Positions 1-7,849 of a stretch of DNA of 64,000 nt are shown piece after piece. This DNA comes from Paraburkholderia monticola (lineage in GTDB: Bacteria; Pseudomonadota; Gammaproteobacteria; Burkholderiales; Burkholderiaceae). The first letter of the stretch is position 1. The number at the start of each line of letters is the position of its first letter. The position numbers were made by a program, and so were the translations under genes. The stretch spans positions 620,001 through 684,000 of the forward strand of contig NZ_LRBG01000039.1 in the NCBI RefSeq assembly GCF_001580545.1. The letters run 5' to 3'. A model generated the notes under the pieces. It saw only the letters and a list, made by a program, of their open reading frames with translations. It did no database searches and was not told the DNA's origin.

Positions 1-1008
1 GAACCGTTGCAGCTCGGTCCGAAGGAAGGGCTCGCGTTTCTGAACGGCACCCAGGTGTCGACCGCGCTCGCGCTGGTCGGCCTGTTCGCGGCGGAAGACG
101 TGTTCGCCTCGGCAATGCTCGCGGGCGCGCTGTCGCTCGAAGCGATCAAGGGCTCGCTCGTGCCGTTCGATGCGCGCATCCACGCGGCGCGCGGCCAGCG
201 TGGCCAGATCGACGTGGCCGCCGCCTACCGCACCTTGCTCGACGATAGCGCGATCGTCGCATCGCATCGCGACTGTGGACGGGTGCAGGACCCTTACTCG
301 ATCCGCTGCCAGCCGCAGGTGATGGGCGCGTGCCTCGACCAGCTCCGTCATGCGGCCGAGGTGCTGCGCATCGAAGCGAACGCGGCCTCGGACAATCCAC
401 TCGTGTTCGCCGACGAAGGCGACGTCTTGTCGGGCGGCAACTTCCATGCGGAACCGGTGGCGATCGCGGCCGACGACATCGCGATCGCGATCGCCGAAAT
501 CGGCGCGCTGTCCGAGCGGCGGCTTGCGTTGCTGCTCGATTCGAACCTGTCGGGTCTGCCGCCGTTCCTCGTCAGCGACGGTGGCCTGCATTCGGGCTTC
601 ATGATCGCCCAGGTGACCGCCGCGGCGCTCGCCTCGGAGAACAAGTCGCTCGCGCATCCGGCGAGCGTCGATAGTCTGCCGACCTCGGCGAATCAGGAGG
701 ATCACGTGTCGATGGCGACCTACGCCGCGCGGCGGCTGGGCGACATGGCGGAGAACACCGGCGTGGTGGTCGGCATCGAGGCGATGGCGGCCGCGCAAGG
801 TATCGACTTTCATCGGCCGTTGCGCTCGACGTCGACGCTGGAGCGCGTGATCGGCCGGATTCGCGAGGACGTCGCCTTCTACGACAAGGACCGCTTCTTC
901 GCCGACGATATCGCCGCGATGAAAGCGTGGGTGTCGACGATCGAGGCGCCCGAAACGGTGGCGCGTCTGTTGCCGAGTCATCGCGCGGCGAGCGCTCGAA
1001 GCGCGTGA
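1..1008 (+). CDS. hutH: histidine ammonia-lyase (HutH family), 5' end missing
   Basis: C-terminal two thirds of an aromatic amino acid lyase; the gene enters the window already in frame, so the MIO-forming Ala-Ser-Gly triad lies upstream and cannot be seen. HutH removes ammonia from L-histidine to give urocanate in the cytoplasm. Visible family motifs are GPKEGLAFLNGTQVSTA at the left edge, YSIRCQPQVMGACLDQ (substrate-binding Tyr/Arg), ANAASDNPLVF, GNFHAEPVA, and SANQEDHVSM near residue 230 of the visible part, which carries the active-site Glu. These match histidine-specific rather than phenylalanine-specific lyases. No other hut gene lies downstream, so this may be a stand-alone or second copy. 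The family call is firm; the substrate is inferred. Confidence 0.9.
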   Translation, partial: EPLQLGPKEGLAFLNGTQVSTALALVGLFAAEDVFASAMLAGALSLEAIKGSLVPFDARIHAARGQRGQIDVAAAYRTLLDDSAIVASHRDCGRVQDPYSIRCQPQVMGACLDQLRHAAEVLRIEANAASDNPLVFADEGDVLSGGNFHAEPVAIAADDIAIAIAEIGALSERRLALLLDSNLSGLPPFLVSDGGLHSGFMIAQVTAAALASENKSLAHPASVDSLPTSANQEDHVSMATYAARRLGDMAENTGVVVGIEAMAAAQGIDFHRPLRSTSTLERVIGRIREDVAFYDKDRFFADDIAAMKAWVSTIEAPETVARLLPSHRAASARSA

Positions 1009-1026
1009 AGGCCGGAGCGTGCGCCT

Positions 1027-1269
1027 ATGACTGCAACACGCGCTCCCCTCTCATCTCCACGCCGGCAGTTGCAGGTGCGCGACAACGAGCAACGCACACG
1101 CTTTATCCTCGTCTGGGCCGATGCCGCCGACGGTCACGCGGAACTCGCGTCGCCCCGATCGTTTCGCACGATCCGCGCGGCGATCGCCGAAGGCATCGCG
1201 CGATTCGGCTTGCTGCCGGTGCGCTGCAAAGTGACCGTGTCGGGCGCGGCGCAACCGGTACGCTCTTAG
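1027..1269 (+). CDS. small protein of unknown function (80 aa)
   Basis: Short reading frame 18 bases after the ammonia-lyase stop, probably in the same transcript. A weak GGAG lies about 11 bases before the ATG. The product is basic at the N-terminus and soluble, with no signal peptide or recognised domain. Its stop overlaps the end of the convergent membrane-protein gene by a few bases. Position and spacing favour a real gene, but I recognise no family and it could be a chance open frame in GC-rich DNA. Confidence 0.45.
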   Translation: MTATRAPLSSPRRQLQVRDNEQRTRFILVWADAADGHAELASPRSFRTIRAAIAEGIARFGLLPVRCKVTVSGAAQPVRS

Positions 1270-2555
1270 CCGGCTTGCGGCGCACCGTGAATGCGCATCC
1301 GCCGCAGTTCCCTGCGCGCGATGCGTGCGAGGTTGCCGTACAGGCCGCCCATCGCGATCGCGTAGGCCAACGCGGCACCGGTTGCACCCATGCGTGGCAC
1401 GAGCAGCAACAGCAACACGACCTGCACGCACGCGGCCGCTGCAACGCTCGCATAGAGCACGCGATGCTGCGCGCGGTACTTCAGATACGTCGGCGCCATC
1501 GCGACCAGCACGACGAAGGCCGCCGTCAACGCGAGCAGGCGTAATGCGACGAGGCCTTCGTCCGCGAACTCCGGGCGAAACAGCGCGAGCAGTTCGCGCG
1601 TCAAGCCGAAGGCCAACGCAAGATATGCGACGAGCGGCGCCGCCAGCCATCGCAGCCGCTTGCGCCGCAGCGACTGGATCGCGTCGACATTGCGCTGCTC
1701 CAGCAGGATCGCCAGCTGCCCCGCGTACAGACGATTGGTCGCTGTGGCGAGCACCTGCGCGATGCCCGCCACGCCCATCGCGACCGCATACGCGCCGACC
1801 GCGCCCGCCGACGGTTGCAACCAGTCGAGCACGATCACGCCCGCCTGCCCCAGCACCGCCATGGACATCCGATAGATCCAGAACGGCCGTGCGTCGGCTT
1901 CCCACGTTTGCGCATCTTCAAGCGCCGTCGCCTGCCACACCTGCGGCGGCGTATGACGGCGAACCAGCTTCAGCATGATCGCGAGCGCGACGACCCACGC
2001 CACACCCCAGCAACCGACCGCGACGGCGCCGCTCACGGGCAGCCGGACCGCGAACAGGACGCCAAGCGTCGCCAGCACGAGACACGGCACCACGAGCCGG
2101 AAAATCGCGGTGGCGGCAAGGCCGCGTCCGAGCGCGGTCAACACTTCCTGAGCGAGGTGAACGAAGGCGCCGATCGGAACGAACGCGCAGCTGACGATCA
2201 GCGCGAGCCGGGTCTGCCCCTGCAAGCCGTCCGCGAAACCGGCCCACAGACCCGCGACGCCCGCCAGGCACACCGCGCTCCACACGGTGCGCCATGCGCC
2301 AAAACGCAGATAGCCGCGCGCACGTTGCCAGTCGCCCTTGTCGAGCAGCACCGGCAGCAGGCGCAGCGTGAACTTGTCGAAGCCGCGCGGCGCGAGCATC
2401 ACGAGCACGATGAAGGTGGACGATGCGACCACATACACCTTGAAGCCTTCGACCCCGAGCCGTCGCGCGAGAATCACCGCGAGCAGATAAGCGACCGCCT
2501 GCCCGGCGATAGCCAGCGCCGAAACCTGTTTCGCCGCCCGATCCAAGGCGGTCAT
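1266..2555 (-). CDS. polysaccharide flippase-like membrane protein (Wzx/MATE-like)
   Basis: 429-residue, almost wholly hydrophobic protein with about 12 predicted membrane segments. The N-terminal pattern (SALAIAGQAVAYLLAVILAR, then GFKVYVVASS and APRGFDKFTLRLLP) is typical of the oligosaccharide flippase/polysaccharide export superfamily, which moves lipid-linked glycans across the inner membrane. No glycosyltransferase or other polysaccharide gene is nearby, so the cargo is unknown. The start codon lies one base after the stop of the upstream LuxR-type regulator gene, implying one transcript and probable translational coupling. It could instead be a divergent lipid or drug flippase of the same fold. 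Confidence 0.75.
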   Translation of the reverse strand: MTALDRAAKQVSALAIAGQAVAYLLAVILARRLGVEGFKVYVVASSTFIVLVMLAPRGFDKFTLRLLPVLLDKGDWQRARGYLRFGAWRTVWSAVCLAGVAGLWAGFADGLQGQTRLALIVSCAFVPIGAFVHLAQEVLTALGRGLAATAIFRLVVPCLVLATLGVLFAVRLPVSGAVAVGCWGVAWVVALAIMLKLVRRHTPPQVWQATALEDAQTWEADARPFWIYRMSMAVLGQAGVIVLDWLQPSAGAVGAYAVAMGVAGIAQVLATATNRLYAGQLAILLEQRNVDAIQSLRRKRLRWLAAPLVAYLALAFGLTRELLALFRPEFADEGLVALRLLALTAAFVVLVAMAPTYLKYRAQHRVLYASVAAAACVQVVLLLLLVPRMGATGAALAYAIAMGGLYGNLARIARRELRRMRIHGAPQAG

Positions 2556-2556
2556 C

Positions 2557-5322
2557 CTAGTCAGGACGCCGGGACAGCTGCAAGCCGATCTGCACCGCCT
2601 CTATCCGTGAACCGACGCCGAGCTTGTCGAAGATCCTCTTCAGGTGCCACTTCACGGTCTCGGCGGTGACCTGAAGTTCGCGCGCGACTTCCTTGTTCGA
2701 CAAGCCGCGCGCGACGCAGGTGAGAATCTCGAGCTCGCGCGCGCTGAGCACGTCCGCTGCGCTCGCGACACGATCGCCGGACTCCGCGGGCGACGGCTCA
2801 CCCTGCCCATCGAACGCGGCGAACAGACGCTCGACGAGCGCCGCATGCGCGCGCGTGGTACTGGCCGGCGAACTTTCCATGAAGCGTCGCAGCAACGCGT
2901 ACATCGGCTCGCCCTCGTCGACGAACGTGTTGATCATTCCAGCGCTCGCGCCGAGCTTCAGCGCGCGATCGAGCTCGACGCACGCCTGCTGATGCATATC
3001 GCCGCGCTCGAACGCGAGCGCGAGCAAGGCCGACAGCGACCCGTCGAGGTACTTCCAGCCGTGCGCGGCGATCTCGTCGCGCACGGTCGCGAGAATGGCC
3101 GGCGCACGCTCGGCCTCGTTGCCGGCGATCAGCACACGGGCGAGCAGCATCGCGTGAGTCGCGCGCGTTTCGAGGAAGGTGCCCGCACGCCCCGCGCACA
3201 GCATCGGTACCGTCTTGCTCGACGCCTCCGCGATGCGCCGGGCGCGCGCGAGTTGCCCTTGCAGCAGCAGAATCCGCACTGTTTCCGCATCGCAATTGAC
3301 CTGCAGCCGCAGCGCATTGCGCGTCACCGCGAGCTGCCTTCGTTCTTCGATGATCGCCAACGCGGCGTCCATGTCGCCGTCGCGCGCGAGAAAGCGCGCG
3401 GACGTGCGCATCAGCCGCATCAGTCCGCTCGGCGGACAGGAATCCATCGGGACCGTCGCACGCTCGGTGATGATCGCGCGCGCGCGGCTCAAGTCATTGC
3501 GCTCATAGTAGATGGACGTCAGGAAGCCCGCGAAACCGGCCGCCACGCCCGAACTGCGCCCTATGATCTGTTCGATGCCCGGCAGCACGCCTTCGCAAAA
3601 CCGCAACGCCTCGGCCATCTCGCCGTGAACGAGCAGCGCCAGCGCGAACAGGTATTCCCGATAGGCGTTTTCGAAGACCGGCGTGGGATTGTCGTCGGTC
3701 GACGCGGTCAGTCGCCAGACCTTGCGCGCCTCTTCGAGTTGGCCCGCGTAACTGAGACCGTGGATCTGCGCGGTCATCGCAAGCCGGGTCACCCAGTGCC
3801 CCGATGACGACGCGGACATCGCCGCGGCCCGGCCGAACTCCAATGAACGTTCGCTCTCGTCGTTGGTGATCGCAATGAGCGCGCGCACCGCGTTGACCTC
3901 CGGCAAGGCGGCTTCGGCTTTTTCTCGTGCCTTGCCACGGCTATTCGCGATCCGCGCGGCGACCGATTCGATTTCCTCCGCGGCAGCCGTGTTCTCCATT
4001 GCCGCCGCCAACGCCAGAGCACGCGCGGTGCGAATACGCAGATTTCTCTGGATCAGCGCGGGCGGCAGCTTCGCGATCCAGCCGAGCAACGTATGCGCAT
4101 CGCCATGCTCGACCATCGCCATCGCGCAGTTTTCGACCCATTGCGCGGCGTTTTCGAGGTTGCCTTCGGCAAGCGCATGTTTCACCGCTTCCTGCCACAG
4201 CCCCGCGGCGGCCAGCCATTGGCTCGCACGGCGATGTAGTAGCGGCAGCTCGTCGGCGAGCTGACGGGACGCCCGCCGCCTGAGTGCATCGACCATCAGC
4301 GCGTGGCAGCGAAACCATTGGCGTTCCTCGTCGAGCGGACGAATGAATACGTTGTGCTGTTCGAGCCATTCGAGGCGCTGCCAGCTCCGCGCGCCCTTGC
4401 CCATCACCGCGTCGCAGACACCCGCGCCGAGCCGGTCAAGAATCGACGTGCGCAGCAGAAAATCCAGAATCGGCGGGGGCAGATACGACAGCACGGCTTC
4501 GTCGAGATAAGCATCGGTGCCCAGCCGCGCGCCGGTCAGGCTTTTCGCGACCTTCGCCGCATCGCTCGGTGCTCGCAGCGTCAGCGAGGCGACCTGCAAG
4601 CCCGCGACCCATCCTTCGGTCGCACTGTTCAACAGCTCGACGCTCGAACGATCGAGCGCGATCCTTCCGGACTTCGAAAAAAACGTATGGGCATCCTCGA
4701 CCGAAAAACGCAGGTCCTCGACACCGAGGCGGGTCAGCCTCTCCGGACTGCCGAGCTGGCCGAACAGCATCGCGGGATCGCCGCGCGAGCCGAACAGCAC
4801 GTGCAGATTGTCGGGCGCATAGCGCAGCATGCGCGATACGAGCGCGAGCACCGGTTTCGAACTCAGCCGGTCGACGTCGTCGAGCACGAGCGACACGTCG
4901 CGCTTGCAGGCCGCGATTTCGTTGAGCAACACCGAAACGACCGTATCGACGCGCGTCAGCATATCGTGCGTGAGAAGCTGGTGCGCCTGCTGACCGACCT
5001 GCGTCGACACACGGCAGAACGCCGCGACGAGGTAGGCCGCGAATTGCTCCGGATCATCGTCCTCGGCATCCACGCTGAGCCACGCGACGATGTTCTTCTG
5101 CTCCAGCAGCGTCGTCGTCCATCTTGCCAGCAGCGTCGTTTTACCAAAGCCCGCCGGCGCGCAAACCATCGTCACGCTGCGGCTGCCTCTGGCCTGCAAC
5201 CGTTCGTACAACGCAGGACGTTCGACACAGGATGGCGGCAACCGCGGCGGCGCCATTTTTGTCTGAATCAGCGCCACGTTCCATATTTGGCGACCACTCT
5301 CGTGCGAGACTTCCACTGGCAT
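2557..5322 (-). CDS. LuxR-family ATP-dependent transcriptional regulator (LAL/MalT type)
   Basis: 921-residue large regulator. A P-loop (APAGFGKTT, residues 55-63) and Walker B (LVLDDVD, about 145-151) mark the NTPase part. A long helical, TPR-like middle follows, and a LuxR helix-turn-helix closes the protein (LSARELEILTCVARGLSNKE, then VKWHLKRIFDKLGVGSR). Such proteins bind an inducer and ATP, multimerise and activate a few promoters. The annotated start is kept because residues 20-40 (LIQTKMAPPRLPPS) match the usual family N-terminus. It is upstream of, and one base from, the flippase-like gene, which is its obvious candidate target. The inducer is unknown. Confidence 0.9.
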   Translation of the reverse strand: MPVEVSHESGRQIWNVALIQTKMAPPRLPPSCVERPALYERLQARGSRSVTMVCAPAGFGKTTLLARWTTTLLEQKNIVAWLSVDAEDDDPEQFAAYLVAAFCRVSTQVGQQAHQLLTHDMLTRVDTVVSVLLNEIAACKRDVSLVLDDVDRLSSKPVLALVSRMLRYAPDNLHVLFGSRGDPAMLFGQLGSPERLTRLGVEDLRFSVEDAHTFFSKSGRIALDRSSVELLNSATEGWVAGLQVASLTLRAPSDAAKVAKSLTGARLGTDAYLDEAVLSYLPPPILDFLLRTSILDRLGAGVCDAVMGKGARSWQRLEWLEQHNVFIRPLDEERQWFRCHALMVDALRRRASRQLADELPLLHRRASQWLAAAGLWQEAVKHALAEGNLENAAQWVENCAMAMVEHGDAHTLLGWIAKLPPALIQRNLRIRTARALALAAAMENTAAAEEIESVAARIANSRGKAREKAEAALPEVNAVRALIAITNDESERSLEFGRAAAMSASSSGHWVTRLAMTAQIHGLSYAGQLEEARKVWRLTASTDDNPTPVFENAYREYLFALALLVHGEMAEALRFCEGVLPGIEQIIGRSSGVAAGFAGFLTSIYYERNDLSRARAIITERATVPMDSCPPSGLMRLMRTSARFLARDGDMDAALAIIEERRQLAVTRNALRLQVNCDAETVRILLLQGQLARARRIAEASSKTVPMLCAGRAGTFLETRATHAMLLARVLIAGNEAERAPAILATVRDEIAAHGWKYLDGSLSALLALAFERGDMHQQACVELDRALKLGASAGMINTFVDEGEPMYALLRRFMESSPASTTRAHAALVERLFAAFDGQGEPSPAESGDRVASAADVLSARELEILTCVARGLSNKEVARELQVTAETVKWHLKRIFDKLGVGSRIEAVQIGLQLSRRPD

Positions 5323-5506
5323 ATTCTTACGCTAATCAAGTCGACTGATATCCGGCTCTTAAAGCACGCTGAGCGGCATGGATGGACGCATGCCGTTGAC
5401 TCGTGGGTGGTAGTCGCAATTGTCAATGTTTATCTCGAATGCATCAAGATCAATCGCCTTTCCAGTTGGCCCGATAGGCGCCCAACGCCTTCATCCGCAG
5501 GGCCCT

Positions 5507-5558
5507 CCATGGGTGAAACACCTCCCCATGGCGATGCGTCGTCACTCCCCGATCGGGG
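5507..5558. promoter_or_regulatory. two inverted repeats upstream of response regulator gene
   Basis: CCATGGG at 5507-5513 and CCCATGG at 5525-5531 form an inverted repeat with an 11-base spacer. CCCCGATCGGGG at 5547-5558 is a perfect 12-base palindrome ending 41 bases before the response-regulator ATG. Both lie in the divergent spacer between the LAL regulator and the response regulator. They are operator candidates for one of the two adjacent regulators; no function is proven. Confidence 0.4.
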
Positions 5559-5599
5559 GGCTACCGTGAAAAATGGTCAATGTTTAGTCTAGCGAGACC

Positions 5600-6340
5600 A
5601 TGAATATCCTGCTCATCGAAGACGATCCGACCGAGGCCCAGGCGGTCTACGCGGCCTTGCATCGCGACCACGACATCAGCCGGGTCGGCAGCGGCGAAGA
5701 GGCGGTGCGCTTCCTGCGTGGCCATCCTGTCGACCTCGTGATCGTCGATTGGCAATTGCCGCGGATGAGCGGCCTCGACCTGCTGCAATGGATCCGCAAC
5801 ACGCTCGGCGACGAACCGGCCGTGCTATTCCTGACCGGTCGCCTATTCGACGTCGATATCGTGCGCGCACTTGAGGCGGGCGCCGATGAATATGTCTTCA
5901 AGCCAGCCCGCGCGCCGGAACTGGCGGCACGCGTCAACGCGCTCGCACGCAGGATCGCGAAACAGCGCAAGATTGCGGACCTGCTGTGCATCGGCGATTA
6001 CACGCTGAATCTGACCGATCGCAGCATTTCGCTGCGCGATCGGCCAATCAGTCTGACGGTCAAGGAATTCACGCTGATCGCCCATTTTTTCGAAAACGCC
6101 AACAAGATCGTCTCACGCGATTCTCTGGCCTCGCTCGGCTGGGGTCGCGATCTGAATGGCACGTCGCGCACCATCGATACGCACATGTACCGTCTGCGGC
6201 GCAAGCTCGCACTCAAGCCTGAAAACGGCGTACGCCTCACCGCGATCTATATGCACGGCTACCGGTTCGACGAAGTGCGTCCGCGCATTGCAAGCAACGA
6301 CGCCAATACGGAAAAAGAAGCCGATGTAGAAAACGTATAG
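5600..6340 (+). CDS. orphan OmpR-family response regulator
   Basis: 246 residues: a receiver domain (acidic pair D8/D9, phospho-acceptor D50 in VIVDWQLP, T79, K101), then a winged-helix DNA-binding domain (about 130-228) with the typical RTIDTHMYRLRRKL recognition region. A short acidic tail follows. No histidine kinase is adjacent, so the partner is unknown. A second, clearly similar orphan regulator lies 4 kb away on the other strand, and both end with the near-identical block LKPENG.RL.AIYMHGYR. The gene is transcribed divergently from the LAL regulator and convergently with the porin gene, from which it is separated by a strong terminator. Confidence 0.93.
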   Translation: MNILLIEDDPTEAQAVYAALHRDHDISRVGSGEEAVRFLRGHPVDLVIVDWQLPRMSGLDLLQWIRNTLGDEPAVLFLTGRLFDVDIVRALEAGADEYVFKPARAPELAARVNALARRIAKQRKIADLLCIGDYTLNLTDRSISLRDRPISLTVKEFTLIAHFFENANKIVSRDSLASLGWGRDLNGTSRTIDTHMYRLRRKLALKPENGVRLTAIYMHGYRFDEVRPRIASNDANTEKEADVENV

Positions 6341-6406
6341 AAGCGTATCTCCCTTTGCCCTCGCATCGCCCAGCACCAGACAGCTCACCAGTCCCGGCAA
6401 TAAAAA

Positions 6407-6434
6407 GCCACTCCGCTTCCATAAGCGGAGTGGC
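6407..6434. terminator. bidirectional hairpin terminator
   Basis: GCCACTCCGCTT and AAGCGGAGTGGC form a perfect 12-base-pair stem with a 4-base loop (CCAT). The left flank TAAAAA gives a T-run on the minus strand and TTCTTCGTT follows on the plus strand. It sits between the convergent response-regulator and porin genes and should stop both transcripts, the porin transcript best. Confidence 0.9.
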
Positions 6435-6442
6435 TTCTTCGT

Positions 6443-7846
6443 TCAGAAAACGATCCGGCTTCTCATGCTAACCACCCACAGTACATTCGTTCCCGGATTG
6501 AGCGCCGGATGGACGACGGCCTGGAAGTCCGGCGTAATCGCGAAGTTCGGCGTGACCTGGAACCGGTAGAAGATTTCGCCCGTGTACTGACTATCGAGGA
6601 CGTGGTTCGCCGGACGGGCCCAGCCAACCGCCACGCCGAACAGATCGTTGTGCTGCTGCGTCGGCCGCCAGCCGAGGCCGACCGCCGCCGCGCGATCGAT
6701 CAGCCAGCCATCGGACCAGCCCGCCCGCGTGAACCACATCAGGTTGTTGCCCACCGTATAGTTCGCGTTGAACGCGACACCGTACGCGCGAGGCATGCCT
6801 ATTTCCTCCTGCGGATTCTTGTACCACCCGGTCAGGTGAATGTTGTCGCTGTCCATCGGACCGCGCGCCTGAATCGGCGTGCCCGAGCGAGCCAGACTGC
6901 TGAGGCCCACTTCCAGCATGTAGAAGTGCTCGTTCTTGCTGAAGAAGTCGTTGATCGTGCTGCCCGTGTCGCTGCTATTCGACGTGAAGATGCCGGGCTT
7001 GATGTAAAGCCCGGTCGATGTCGGATACCAGGCCGCCACCGCACCGAAGCCCCGCAGCGGCGACGCGATGCTCGGACTCGTCGAAAACGACTGACTCAGG
7101 AACTGGCGGTTGTCGTCGAAGAACGGATACGCGTCGATGAAGTTCGGCGCGAACACCTTGCCGATCGTGTATTGGAAGCGGTTCTCGAACAGATTCTGAC
7201 GGACATACAACTGCGTGATACCCATGTCGAACTGCCCATACGTCGCCGCGGTTGGCACCGCCGAACCCGCGCCCAGGCCGGCCTGCAGCGGCGGCAGATT
7301 GGTGCCGAGCGCGCGCCGGTCTTCGACGGCCATGTCGATCGCGAGCGCGTTGGGCTGGTTGCGGTTCAGCAGATCGTATGAAAAATTCAGCGTCAGCTTG
7401 CTGCCCACCGCATTGAACTGATCGATCGGACTGCTCGAATAGTTCTGCCACAACACCATCCACGAACCACCGAACGAGAAGCCGTACTTTTCGCGCAGTT
7501 CGCGCTTCCACGCGAACCACGGATCGAGCATGGTCGGTGCCCTGAAGAAGCCGCGTTGCGGTGTTTCGTCATCCAGCAGATCGCCGCCGGCCGAAAGCGT
7601 GCCATCGAGCAGATCCGGGTACAGGGGAACTGTGGGCGTCACGTCGTGGGCGGCGCCATTGGCGGCGTCTTTAGTCGCGGCTTCGGCCGTCGCAGGCGTC
7701 GCTTCCGCGACAGTTGGCTCGTCCGCCGATCCAGGCAACGCCTGCGCGATGGCGGGCGGCGCGAGGCCTCCAGCGAGCGCCAGCGCGGCGGCGATCGCGA
7801 TCGGCCTGGGCCAGCGGCGCGACTCCGTATCGATGAGATGGCGCAT
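6443..7846 (-). CDS. OprB-like carbohydrate-selective outer-membrane porin
   Basis: 467 residues with an N-terminal signal peptide (hydrophobic AIAAALALAGGLAPPAIAQA). An Ala/Thr-rich spacer follows, and then a beta-barrel rich in alternating aromatic residues that ends in Phe, the usual outer-membrane sorting signal. Family-like segments include the PWFAWKRELREKYGFSFGG start of the barrel and YTGEIFYRFQVTPNFAITPD near the C-terminus, typical of the OprB/SphT carbohydrate porins. It begins three bases after the Tat-type CoA-transferase stop, so the two are co-transcribed. That pairing is unusual for a sugar porin; the real solute may be a carboxylic acid or another small nutrient. Confidence 0.85.
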   Translation of the reverse strand: MRHLIDTESRRWPRPIAIAAALALAGGLAPPAIAQALPGSADEPTVAEATPATAEAATKDAANGAAHDVTPTVPLYPDLLDGTLSAGGDLLDDETPQRGFFRAPTMLDPWFAWKRELREKYGFSFGGSWMVLWQNYSSSPIDQFNAVGSKLTLNFSYDLLNRNQPNALAIDMAVEDRRALGTNLPPLQAGLGAGSAVPTAATYGQFDMGITQLYVRQNLFENRFQYTIGKVFAPNFIDAYPFFDDNRQFLSQSFSTSPSIASPLRGFGAVAAWYPTSTGLYIKPGIFTSNSSDTGSTINDFFSKNEHFYMLEVGLSSLARSGTPIQARGPMDSDNIHLTGWYKNPQEEIGMPRAYGVAFNANYTVGNNLMWFTRAGWSDGWLIDRAAAVGLGWRPTQQHNDLFGVAVGWARPANHVLDSQYTGEIFYRFQVTPNFAITPDFQAVVHPALNPGTNVLWVVSMRSRIVF

Positions 7847-7849
7847 GGC

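Noticed and set aside
4303..5592. 429-codon plus-strand frame
   Set aside because: Opposite the LAL regulator; composition typical of an antisense frame.
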